64,000 bases of DNA from Stentor roeselii (taxonomy: Eukaryota; Ciliophora; Heterotrichea; Heterotrichida; Stentoridae), in the NCBI GenBank assembly GCA_006503475.1, contig RSEH01000216.1, forward strand, positions 19,465 to 83,464, written 5' to 3'. Both the position numbers and the translations under genes were made by a program. Of the stretch, positions 25,955 through 34,597 are shown piece after piece; position 1 is the stretch's first letter; each line of letters starts with the position of its first letter. The notes under the pieces were generated by a model, which saw only the letters and a program-made list of their open reading frames with translations, was not told the origin of the DNA and made no database searches.

Positions 25955-27634
25955 ATGGTAATAGTTATGTCTGACTTACCATCATCTCAAAACCTCCAAA
26001 ACTCTGAAGTTAACACTTCAATAGAACTTGATCTTACGTACTCTTCTTCACTTTTCGATTGTTATACAAAGAAAAATCAGAGTGAAGCATGCTTTGAACA
26101 GCAAAGTGACTCATCATTCCAACTCTGTTGCATATGTTCAAGTGGATACCTCCTTCTAAAATGTGAACAAAAAGACTGCGAAAACTTCATCCACTCATCA
26201 TGCATGGAGTACTTCTTCCCAGAATTACTGAATACCCAAAAAACCTGTCCAGTTCATTCCTTCAAGCATCTTGAAGAATCATCCAAGCTGCTTCACCTTT
26301 CCTCTAAAATGAATTTTTCAGGTCTATTAGAATCGTTCATAAAGTCTCGAGAAAACTACAAAAAAGAGCTTGAGCTTTCAGGGAAGCTATTCTGGTTAAG
26401 CCTGAACTATCAATACTTCCCCTACATCAGTTTAAAAACCCTTTCCAGTCCCTGTCTTCCAAAGCCTTTACGAGTCTCATCAATGGAAAAAACTTGGATA
26501 TCAAGTCAAATCCTTTCCCTAGAGTCAGAGTATGAAAAAGTTTCATCATTAGTAACCTCCATGAAAAACTCTATATCATCATCACTAAAAACTTACTCAA
26601 AAAACCCTAAACTCGGTGAAAACCTTCTGAATTCCTTTCGTCTTCCTATGAACCTTTATGGAAAATTAGTCAGAAATTATGAAAAAACCAAAATTAAAGC
26701 TTTTTCTTATGTCGCCAAAGACTACTCGAATTTTCAGTCAGAAGATAAAATAGTTTGCGCTGTTTGTGACAGTGGAGAGTCAGTTGATGAAAATCTTATC
26801 GTCATCTGCTCAGGGTGTAATATTCCTGTTCATAGTGAATGCTATTGCATTAAGAATATTCCAGAAGACGACTGGCTCTGTGAACCTTGTACAAGGTCTT
26901 GTAAACTTGCGCAGTGCTTTTTGTGTCCTGTTAGAGCTGGAGCTCTTAAACAAGCTGGGGACTCTTGGGTTCATGTCACTTGTGGACGGTACCTTCAGAC
27001 TAAATGTCCGGAAAATGGTTTCTTCGACTTTAGGAAAATTGATCAAAACAAATTTAAACTTAGATGCTTCAGCTGTGGACTTAAAACTGGAGCTTGTGTT
27101 CAGTGCTCTTGTGGAAGATGTGCGAATGCCTTTCACGTTGAGTGCCGAAAAGACTTGATCGAAGTAACACCGACTGGGATCAACTGGCTTTGCCCATCTC
27201 ACAAAGCTTCCAAACTAACCCGAATAGTAAAACTAAAGCAAGACCTAAGTTTAGACTACATCAAACAAGCTGCTATGTTTGTTTGGAACCAGAGTTTCCA
27301 ACAGTTAGAAAAGAAGAAGAAAAAAATAGCCAAAAAAAATAAAAACTCAGAAAAAAAGAAACTTGTGGTCCAGGTTTGCGGTTCAAGTGTTTTACTGAAA
27401 AGCTTTCTAGGAAATCGACTGCAAAATGTTTTAAGATTCGTCCAGGATAAAAATTGGAATGGACAAGGAAGGCTTGAAAATTTTGAAAGTTGCTTTGGAA
27501 TGAATTGCAAGGTGTTAGAACAGAATAAAGAAGTTTTTATTCAGGGAGATAAAGGTGATATTGAAATCACCATTCAAATGCCTAAGAAAAACTGTGGAAT
27601 CAAATTGAGGAAGAAGAGGAAAATTTTTGAATAG
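25955..27634 (+). CDS. PHD plus extended-PHD chromatin protein (JADE/BRPF-like)
   Basis: 559 residues. An N-terminal zinc module (CCICSSGYLLLKC, FIHSSCMEYF, TCPVHS, residues about 50-100) precedes a helical middle. The core, about residues 267-410, is a PHD finger (CAVCDSGESVDENLIVICSGC, VHSECY, DDWLCEPC), a zinc knuckle (CFLCPVRAGALKQ) and an extended PHD (WVHVTCGRY, CFSCGLKTGACVQCS, FHVECRKD, WLCPSHK). This PHD-knuckle-ePHD (PZP) order is the histone H3/DNA-binding unit of JADE and BRPF scaffolds of MYST acetyltransferase complexes, and of AF10. No bromodomain, PWWP or EPcA segment is evident. The C-terminus is Lys-rich. A second ATG at 25967 (MSDLPSS) is an equally plausible start. Confidence 0.88.
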   Translation: MVIVMSDLPSSQNLQNSEVNTSIELDLTYSSSLFDCYTKKNQSEACFEQQSDSSFQLCCICSSGYLLLKCEQKDCENFIHSSCMEYFFPELLNTQKTCPVHSFKHLEESSKLLHLSSKMNFSGLLESFIKSRENYKKELELSGKLFWLSLNYQYFPYISLKTLSSPCLPKPLRVSSMEKTWISSQILSLESEYEKVSSLVTSMKNSISSSLKTYSKNPKLGENLLNSFRLPMNLYGKLVRNYEKTKIKAFSYVAKDYSNFQSEDKIVCAVCDSGESVDENLIVICSGCNIPVHSECYCIKNIPEDDWLCEPCTRSCKLAQCFLCPVRAGALKQAGDSWVHVTCGRYLQTKCPENGFFDFRKIDQNKFKLRCFSCGLKTGACVQCSCGRCANAFHVECRKDLIEVTPTGINWLCPSHKASKLTRIVKLKQDLSLDYIKQAAMFVWNQSFQQLEKKKKKIAKKNKNSEKKKLVVQVCGSSVLLKSFLGNRLQNVLRFVQDKNWNGQGRLENFESCFGMNCKVLEQNKEVFIQGDKGDIEITIQMPKKNCGIKLRKKRKIFE

Positions 27635-28070
27635 GTTTTTAAGATTCTTTAGGGTAGATTGGTTTGAGGAGGTATGGAAAAAGGAGTAATGTGCGTTCAA
27701 AGCACGTCTTTCAATCATTAAAATAGATCATTATGTAATTTGTATTAAATAAAATGGGAAAGTTTGCATTTTTAATCAGTTTAGATTTTTGGATTGGTTT
27801 TCCTTTAGGACGGATTTTCTTTAGACTATTAGATTTTTAAATTTTTATCATTTGAGAGGGATAAAATGATAAATTTTTCTTTGGCTTGGAAGTAAAGACT
27901 TTATTCTTCTTATGATTTAAGGTTTAATAATTATTTAAACAATTATATGAGGACTTGATAGTAATAACAGTTTCTCAGGGTATGTCATTTTGAAAGGGTT
28001 AATTTATTTTACTAAAACATAAACAATAAAAGCTTTCGATAAACATTTATTTCAAAGCTATCTTATTACA
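27635..28070. other. convergent 3' intergenic region
   Basis: 436 AT-rich bases between two convergent stops. No gene seen; it would hold both 3' UTRs and poly(A) sites. Confidence 0.5.
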
Positions 28071-29969
28071 TTACTGTTTATTAGCAATTTTAGTTTCAAT
28101 TTCCAGAGCTTGCGAATAGTCACAAATTGCCAAATCAAGTTCTTTAATGCTATCATAACAGCACCCTCTATTATAATAAGCATTAGCATTACTTGAGTCC
28201 AGTTTAATAACCGCAGAAAAGTCCTCAATGGCTTCATTGAAATTTCCAAGTCTCTGATAAGAAATACCCCGATTATGCAATGCATGAACATTTTCACTTT
28301 CTTTCAAAATAACAAAGCTATAATCATTAATCGCTTCTTTCAGCATATTCAACTTCGCAAAGCAATACGCTCTATTATTATAAGCTTTCACATTAGGCTG
28401 CAAAGAAATTTCCTTCGAATAATCCTCAAGGGCCTTAGAAAAATCCTCAAGTTTTCTCCAAACAATAGCACGATTGCTATAAATAATCGGATTTTCCGGG
28501 TCACTTTCAAGAGCTTTAGAAAAATCCGCTAAAGATTCACTTAAATGTCCCATGTTTCTATGACAACAAGCTCGATTATGCCAATAAACCGGGTTACTTC
28601 TGTCTAATTCAATACTTGTCGAGAAGTCAATCAAAGCTTGTTCACTATTATTCAGCCTGTCCCAGACCAGTCCTCGTCCATTGTAAGCCGCTGAGAACCC
28701 AGGGTCGATTTTTAATGCAATATTAAAAGAATTCAACGCTTCTTTGAATTTTCCTAATCTTTCCTGCACTGTTCCAAGATGATGCAGGGCACTTGAATTA
28801 TTAGGCTGGATCTGTAAAGCGTTTTTATAGTCTTGCTCGGCGACTGTGAGTTTATTCAGCTTTTCCCAGCAGTAGGCTCTGTTGGAAAATGACTTGAAGT
28901 GGCAGGGGTCGATTTCAATTGCAGATGTGTAGTCCTCGATGGCGTTTTCGTATTGTCCTATTTTTCTATAAGCAAATCCGCGGTTATGATAAAAGTCAGC
29001 CTTGTGAGGGTCGAGTTTAACTGCTTCTGAAAAGTCTTTAATTGCAAGTTGATGTTCTCCTTTTTTATCATAAGTGATCCCGCGGTTGTAATACGCGAAA
29101 GGACTTGAAGATTCAATTAAAATCGCGGCAGAGTAGTCCTTTATCGCATCATCATGCAGACCAATCTTATCAAAAGCAAAGGCTCTGTTAAACAACGCTT
29201 TGAACTGCTTTGGTTCGATTTTCAGCGCTTCAGAGTAACATTTAATCGCCTTCTGATAATCCCCTTGTTTCCGTGCACTGGTAGCTTCCGTGTGCCAATG
29301 TTCTGAGGCCCTTTTTCTCTCCTCACTGTTAACATTGACACTTCGAGAAGAGTCTAAAGTCCTTGGGGAGTTCAAATTACTTCCTTCAACACGACTTTGC
29401 CTGAAGGGGTTCACATGGTCTTCAAACGACCCAGTACTGAGTCCTGAGAAGTTAGAAGGCGAATGACTGTGTTTTTTCTTTTTCTGCTGAGGACTCGAGG
29501 GCCGGTCGTTATCTTTTTCAAGAGCCATGCTGTAGTCCTCAATAGCTTTCACGAAATTTCCTTTGCGGTTCTGACAGGCGCCTCTGGCATAAGCGGCGTT
29601 GACGTGGTTGGGGTCGAGGTTGAGGACTTGGGTGTAGTCTTGAATGCTTTTGTCAATGTCGCCGAGTCTTTCGTAGGCGCATCCTCGAATGTAGTAGCTT
29701 CCTACGAACTTTGGGTCTAAGTCGATTAGGATTTGACAGTCTTTTATCGCCTCGTTCATTAGACCTTTTTTTAGGTATGCTGATGCTCGAAGGTATAAAG
29801 CTCGCTGGTGACGAGGGTCTTTTATTAGCTTTTTTGAACAGATTTCTATCGTGTTGTCTAAGTCGGTACTGTATTTGAAACGACGGTAGTCAGGACGCCC
29901 TGGCTCTTGCATTCGACGGCGCCGGTCTACGACTACTCGAACTAGCTCGGCTTCTAACTCGTCGCACAT
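28071..29969 (-). CDS. long TPR-repeat protein
   Basis: 632 residues built almost entirely from 34-residue tetratricopeptide repeats (each about A.Y.NRG..Y...G....A..DYS.AI.LDP). About four repeats occupy residues 35-165, then a Ser-rich spacer (about 165-230; SSPQQKKKKHSHSPSNFSG), then about twelve repeats to the C-terminus. TPR superhelices are protein-interaction scaffolds; the high regularity resembles bacterial-type and ciliate TPR proteins (OGT-like repeats without the transferase). The partner is unknown. The first real ATG gives MCDELEAELV at 29969, in AAATAAAAATG; upstream in-frame codons lack ATG. It is the left arm of a divergent pair with SRPK. Confidence 0.88.
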   Translation of the reverse strand: MCDELEAELVRVVVDRRRRMQEPGRPDYRRFKYSTDLDNTIEICSKKLIKDPRHQRALYLRASAYLKKGLMNEAIKDCQILIDLDPKFVGSYYIRGCAYERLGDIDKSIQDYTQVLNLDPNHVNAAYARGACQNRKGNFVKAIEDYSMALEKDNDRPSSPQQKKKKHSHSPSNFSGLSTGSFEDHVNPFRQSRVEGSNLNSPRTLDSSRSVNVNSEERKRASEHWHTEATSARKQGDYQKAIKCYSEALKIEPKQFKALFNRAFAFDKIGLHDDAIKDYSAAILIESSSPFAYYNRGITYDKKGEHQLAIKDFSEAVKLDPHKADFYHNRGFAYRKIGQYENAIEDYTSAIEIDPCHFKSFSNRAYCWEKLNKLTVAEQDYKNALQIQPNNSSALHHLGTVQERLGKFKEALNSFNIALKIDPGFSAAYNGRGLVWDRLNNSEQALIDFSTSIELDRSNPVYWHNRACCHRNMGHLSESLADFSKALESDPENPIIYSNRAIVWRKLEDFSKALEDYSKEISLQPNVKAYNNRAYCFAKLNMLKEAINDYSFVILKESENVHALHNRGISYQRLGNFNEAIEDFSAVIKLDSSNANAYYNRGCCYDSIKELDLAICDYSQALEIETKIANKQ

Positions 29970-30582
29970 TTTTATTTTGTGAATCAACTGGAATTATTTT
30001 AGGTTTTGATTGGGATTGGGTTTGGGTTTGGAATGGATGGGGTTTTGGGGATTGGATGATGGGATGATGGGATCTGAGATTTTTTTTGGTTTAAGTAGAG
30101 GGAAGGTATAGGATTATTTTGGGGTTTTGGTTTTAGGAAGTAGTTTAGTTAAATGGATTTCTAATTGTTATTGGGGTATTTATTTGAAAGTTTAAGAAGA
30201 AGGAAATGATATGATAATAAGAGTTTGATGAGAAATATCTTTAAGTGAATAAATAAAATATTAAGTAATCTTATTATTATTACTTATTAAAATTAGTGAT
30301 TTTAAAAATCCATTTAAAATAAATTGCCTGCTTATCTTCCTATCAATCCTTAAAACTTAAAAAAACCAAAGATCCTTTCCCCTCATTAAATCCAGCTATT
30401 CCTTCATAAAACCCCCAAAACTAAAAAGAAAACTCTAAAATTTTCTAGCCGCTAAAACTTCCAAATTCCCTCCTAAGCACCCCAACTCTAAAAATATCCA
30501 AAAAATAATCATTTCCATCCTCATTACTCTGAAAATCCCTTCTTTAAAATCAAGACCCTGAAAAATTTTCTAATAATTTGAA
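29970..30582. promoter_or_regulatory. divergent promoter region between TPR gene and SRPK
   Basis: 613 bases between divergent starts. Composition flips: 30000-30200 is G/T-rich on plus (so C/A-rich on the TPR coding strand), the centre near 30190-30300 is A/T-rich, and 30310-30560 is C/A-rich on plus (the SRPK coding strand). The G-rich part includes four or more runs of three to four G at 30012-30050. The promoter role is inferred from position. Confidence 0.45.
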
Positions 30583-32085
30583 ATGTTTAATCCATTTGAA
30601 CCCGGAAACGAGGTCCCCGAAGAAGAAGAAGAAGATCAGTCAGAGTACAAGCAAGGGGGTTACCACCCAGTGCATATAGGAGAGCGTTACTTGAACAGAT
30701 ACACAATAATCCAAAAGCTTGGTTGGGGTCAATTTTCTACAGTCTGGCTTGCGAAAGACAACGCGACTAACACCCACGTTGCTTTGAAGATACAGAAAAG
30801 CTCTTTTCATTATACTGAGGCAGCTATGGACGAAATTCAGATCTTGACTAAAGTCGCGAAAAGTCTTGAAGACCCTAGATGGCTTAGTGCTCTTGATGAT
30901 TATGAAGCATCGAGTAGGTCGAACTTTGTGGTGCAGTTACTTTCACATTTTGTGCATAAAGGACCTCATGGTAAGCATGTTTGTATGGTCTTCGAAGTTT
31001 TAGGGGTGAATTTATTAGAAATCATAAAGTTATTCGATTTCAAAGGAATTCCGATCCCACTAATAAGAACAATCGCAAGACAGATGCTAATCGGTTTAGA
31101 CTACTTACACCGTATCTGCGGAGTGATCCACACTGACATAAAGCCCGAAAACATCCTGCTTCAACTGACTCAGCCCCAGCTTTCCGAGTTGATCCATCAA
31201 GGTTCATTAACAACGAAATTTCCATTCGACGACGCAGGAGAGCACATAAACGAAGAGCCAAGCCTGGTACTAGGGCGTTACTCAGTGAACGGAATAAGCA
31301 AAGTAGTAAAACGCCGCCGATACTCAAGAAGACCTCCAGCCGACGAGCTTCCTGAAGAGACTCAAGCGCGAAGTAAAAGTGTTCATTCCGGCGACAGCCA
31401 AGAAGAAAACGAGCACAAATCAAGAAGACGCAAATCTTGGAACTTCGACCGAAATCCAGAAGACTTCATAAAACCAAAGCTTCGAGAAAACTTAACAGTT
31501 AAAATCGCTGATTTAGGAAATGCCTGCTGGGGTAAAAAGACTTTTTCCTCAGTGATTCAAACTCGACAATACCGCGCTCCTGAAGTGATTTTAGGAATGA
31601 AGTATAGTTTTAATGCTGATATTTGGAGCTTTGGATGTATGATTGTTGAGCTTATTACTGGAGAGTTCTTATTTGACCCCACGTCGGGAGAGGACTATGG
31701 GAAGAATAGTGATCATTTGGCTCAGATGTGGGAGGTTTTAGGGAATTTTCCTATTGAATGGGCCAGGACAGGCAAAAAGTTCAATAAATACTTTACTAGA
31801 AGAAATCGTTTAAGGAATATTCCTGAATTGCGAATTTGGAGTTTAAGGGATATTTTGATACAGAAGTACAGGATTATCCCTTCAGAAGCTGATGGAATCG
31901 TGAGTTTTGTATCAGGAATGCTTGAGTTCCAGCCGGAACTAAGACTCTCCGCACAACAGTGTCTGCAACACCCTTGGCTTTACGAGCCTCCGAATTATGA
32001 CTATTATTTAAGCGAAGAAGAACACGCTAAATTCGTGTCAGACGAGGAAAAAAGAGAAAAAACTGGAGAAGCATATTTGAGGTAA
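30583..32085 (+). CDS. SR-protein kinase (SRPK)
   Basis: 500 residues. The acidic start (PEEEEEDQSEY) leads to the SRPK-specific GGYHPVHIGERYLNRYTIIQKLGWGQFSTVWLAKD. The first lobe continues with VALKIQKS, YTEAAMDEIQIL, and HTDIKPENILL (near residue 186; Thr replaces Arg of HRD, as normal for SRPKs). A spacer of about 100 residues rich in Arg/Ser/Glu splits the kinase domain, also a family hallmark, before VKIADLGNACW, RQYRAPEVILG and ADIWSFGCMIVEL. SRPKs phosphorylate RS-domain splicing factors in cytoplasm and nucleus, relevant here because this genome must recognise 15-base introns. The spacer is shorter than in animals. Confidence 0.94.
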   Translation: MFNPFEPGNEVPEEEEEDQSEYKQGGYHPVHIGERYLNRYTIIQKLGWGQFSTVWLAKDNATNTHVALKIQKSSFHYTEAAMDEIQILTKVAKSLEDPRWLSALDDYEASSRSNFVVQLLSHFVHKGPHGKHVCMVFEVLGVNLLEIIKLFDFKGIPIPLIRTIARQMLIGLDYLHRICGVIHTDIKPENILLQLTQPQLSELIHQGSLTTKFPFDDAGEHINEEPSLVLGRYSVNGISKVVKRRRYSRRPPADELPEETQARSKSVHSGDSQEENEHKSRRRKSWNFDRNPEDFIKPKLRENLTVKIADLGNACWGKKTFSSVIQTRQYRAPEVILGMKYSFNADIWSFGCMIVELITGEFLFDPTSGEDYGKNSDHLAQMWEVLGNFPIEWARTGKKFNKYFTRRNRLRNIPELRIWSLRDILIQKYRIIPSEADGIVSFVSGMLEFQPELRLSAQQCLQHPWLYEPPNYDYYLSEEEHAKFVSDEEKREKTGEAYLR

Positions 32086-32177
32086 TAATGGTGTGGATTG
32101 ATAGTGTAGGTTGAATATCTATGAATTGATTCTAGCTTTCTTATTCATTTTACATCCTTTTTTCATATACTATCTAA

Positions 32178-32816
32178 TCACTTTCGTTTTTTTAGCCGAG
32201 GGGAGCCTTGCTTGTCGGGTAAACCGATCACGCTTGGCTTGTTGCTTGAAAGGGTCAGGTTCACGTTTTTTAGTTGTCGCAAACTCACGCTTGGCACAAG
32301 GTTTTTGTCGATAAATAAAAGCTTCCAGTTTGACTTTTCTACTCGGTCTGAAAGACTTCCAGGACTGCAGGTCAGTCGACTTTCGAGATTGATGATTTTT
32401 TCTTCGTGGGTTTTTATCACTTCTTTCATCTTTCTGATCTTTTTCTTGTTTTTCTGGCAGAGACTTTCAAGTTGCTTGATTTTTTCTTTTTTTTTGTATT
32501 TTTCTTTGTTTTTTGTACTGATTTGATTTATCAGGTTGGCAAGAGTTTGCTTTAATAGAGTCACGTCATCTGAGATTTCGAGAAATGAATTTGGAGTGAA
32601 GTTTGAGGTGGCCATTGAAGAGTATTCGACAAGATTTACTTTTTTAGCTTGTTCTAGATTTGTTTTGGCCTTGCTTGCTAGATCGATTTTTAAATGCTGG
32701 CTTTTTTGGTTCTTAACTAGTGAGTGCTCATGATTTGATAAGTCAAGATGACTGATGTTTTGGAATAAAGTCAGGTCAGTTGATGATGAAGAGTCATCCG
32801 AGCCAGGTATTTCCAT
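32178..32816 (-). CDS. coiled-coil protein, function unknown
   Basis: 212 residues. A Lys/Glu-rich coiled coil spans about residues 85-150 (ANLINQISTKNKEKYKKKEK, then KMKEVIKTHEEKIINLESRL). The acidic N-terminus and basic C-terminus look disordered. No family recognised. The start is in CTTATAAAATG. It is convergent with SRPK, 92 bp between stops. Confidence 0.6.
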   Translation of the reverse strand: MEIPGSDDSSSSTDLTLFQNISHLDLSNHEHSLVKNQKSQHLKIDLASKAKTNLEQAKKVNLVEYSSMATSNFTPNSFLEISDDVTLLKQTLANLINQISTKNKEKYKKKEKIKQLESLCQKNKKKIRKMKEVIKTHEEKIINLESRLTCSPGSLSDRVEKSNWKLLFIDKNLVPSVSLRQLKNVNLTLSSNKPSVIGLPDKQGSPRLKKRK

Positions 32817-33151
32817 TTTATAAGGAAAGCTACCATAAATCTTCTAAATATCACACAAAATTATTTTAACTTGGTGAAAGTTAGGGTTTAGGGAAAATAT
32901 CAGAGAGGATTTAAAAAGAAATAAATGGACAAAGAATTATAAGTAAAAGAAGGACTTTTATAAGGAATCGACTTGATTTTTTTTTAATCAAGTCAGAAAT
33001 TTCTAAGGATTGATTTTCATTTTGGAATTATTGAGGAATAGTCGTAAGTCTTCAATTTTTCTTATCAATTCAAACTTTCGAACCCACTTTTCTAATCCAT
33101 CACCAGGCAATTATATTCAATTACTTAACGATCACCAATTAAATAATAGCT
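32817..33151. promoter_or_regulatory. divergent intergenic region
   Basis: 335 AT-rich bases between a minus-strand and a plus-strand start. No conserved box recognised other than TATAA-like contexts at both starts. Confidence 0.35.
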
Positions 33152-33913
33152 ATGGCAGATCCAACTGAAATTAATTTATTTAATCAAGAAGAAGACCCAA
33201 TGACTCCGAAGCACTCAATCCCTCAAAACATTCACAGTCTCCAAATCTCAGGTTCAAAAGGTCACTTTTCCTCAAATTTCCACTTCTCAGTTCCAAGTTT
33301 CGACCATGTAAGATCGTCCTATTCCCCCCTAACGAAATACGACAAGCTCTACCAAGACGCAGCGAAGCGAAGTATGGCTCGAGACAAGCTAGTATCCTAC
33401 GCAAAAGCAAAAAAAGAAAGAGAAGAAGAAAGTTTCCGCAACGAGCGAAAGCTTTCAAAAGCTGAAAGTTCAGACCTTTTCGGTCGTTTGAACCGAGAAG
33501 GTGAAAAGCGACAAGAGCGTTTAAAAATCACTGAAAAGATCAAAGAAGACCAAGAAAGTCGTCAACTGAAGAACCCAATAATCAACAAGTCATCATTAAA
33601 GCTAAACCACGACGTTGTAACCCGTTTGCTTCAATACGGCGAGAACTCAAAGCGAAAAATGCAAGAAAAACGTTTAAAACAACAGCAAATCGAAGAGCAA
33701 GAGCTAGAAAAGATCTTATCTCACAAGCGAGTAAAATCCGAATTGACGTCATCTTCACAGTTATCAACACCTTTAAAAGACCCAAGTGTATCACTGAGTA
33801 AAAACGTGTTAATCAGCAAGAACTCTCCAGACAAAATCATTCAAAAGATCCAAAACATGTCTTTTCAGAAGATCTTGAACCCAAAACGAATGAGTTCATT
33901 TCTCAATAACTAA
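33152..33913 (+). CDS. unknown helical protein with LYxDA motif
   Basis: 253 residues, charged, with a central helix (about 75-195) rich in K, E, R and Q. It contains YDKLYQDAAKRS, a motif type (F/Y..LY.DA..R) common in ciliate and flagellate cytoskeletal or axonemal proteins of unknown function. No domain can be named. The codons are strongly C/A-rich throughout. It is convergent with MRT4, 15 bp between stops. Confidence 0.65.
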   Translation: MADPTEINLFNQEEDPMTPKHSIPQNIHSLQISGSKGHFSSNFHFSVPSFDHVRSSYSPLTKYDKLYQDAAKRSMARDKLVSYAKAKKEREEESFRNERKLSKAESSDLFGRLNREGEKRQERLKITEKIKEDQESRQLKNPIINKSSLKLNHDVVTRLLQYGENSKRKMQEKRLKQQQIEEQELEKILSHKRVKSELTSSSQLSTPLKDPSVSLSKNVLISKNSPDKIIQKIQNMSFQKILNPKRMSSFLNN

Positions 33914-33928
33914 TTAATAATCAAAACA

Positions 33929-34582
33929 CTAATTTTCTAAGCTTTTATATTCACCGTCTTTCCACATCGCATGCATCTGAAACTTCATTTCTCCATGTTC
34001 CTGGTCTAAAAGCTTCAGAACTTTCGTTTGTTCCACAGTGACCGGTTCCCCTTGTCGACAAACGACAAAATCAGCTAACAACTCAATTTTTCCTTCATGA
34101 ACTCGCGTTGCCAGTCCTAGTTTTCTCAGATAAGGCTCGATTGTATTTGAAAACTTGTCAAACAACCCGCTTCCCGCATTCAAAACAATTGACTCACAAG
34201 CTAGCTGACCTGGCAAAAGCGGCGAGTTTTCTTTCCACGTCAGGAAAAACTCGACCACACTTTGAACCTCTTCATTTGTAAACAAAAGTCCACAAGTGCC
34301 AGTCAAGTGCTTGTTCAACTTTTCAATATCACTTCGGCCTGTTGAAGCCAAAGCTTTTTTAAGCACTTTTGACTTTCCTAGAAGAAATTTACTGTTTGTT
34401 GAAGACTCTCGCAACTTCCGGAGAGGCTCTGTTTTGAAGTTTTCAAAGGAAAAGACGAAGACGGACTGGTACAAGTCGATGAACGACCGGACCTGGGCGA
34501 AGAGTTTTGATTTCAGCTCTTTGCCTTTGGGTTTAACTTTCGTGAGAGACACCTGCTGAGCTCTTTTAGAAGTTTTACCCAT
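33929..34582 (-). CDS. MRT4: ribosome assembly factor MRT4
   Basis: 217 residues, nucleolar paralogue of ribosomal stalk protein P0 that occupies the P0 site on pre-60S particles and is later exchanged for P0. Evidence: MGKTSKRAQQVSLTKVKPKG start, SFIDLYQSVFVFSFEN, LLGKSKVLKKAL (P0-like rRNA-binding part), TGTCGLLFTNEEV and the distal LATRVHEGKIELLADFVVC. Length fits MRT4 (about 220-240) and excludes P0 itself, which is about 310 residues with an acidic stalk tail. It starts 15 bp downstream of the importin-beta stop on the same strand. Start context ATAATAAATGG. Confidence 0.9.
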   Translation of the reverse strand: MGKTSKRAQQVSLTKVKPKGKELKSKLFAQVRSFIDLYQSVFVFSFENFKTEPLRKLRESSTNSKFLLGKSKVLKKALASTGRSDIEKLNKHLTGTCGLLFTNEEVQSVVEFFLTWKENSPLLPGQLACESIVLNAGSGLFDKFSNTIEPYLRKLGLATRVHEGKIELLADFVVCRQGEPVTVEQTKVLKLLDQEHGEMKFQMHAMWKDGEYKSLEN

Positions 34583-34597
34583 TTATTATGTCAGAAG

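Noticed and set aside
30012-30050. Telomere-like GGGTTT repeats
   Set aside because: Only two or three imperfect units, internal and flanked by genes; not a telomere.
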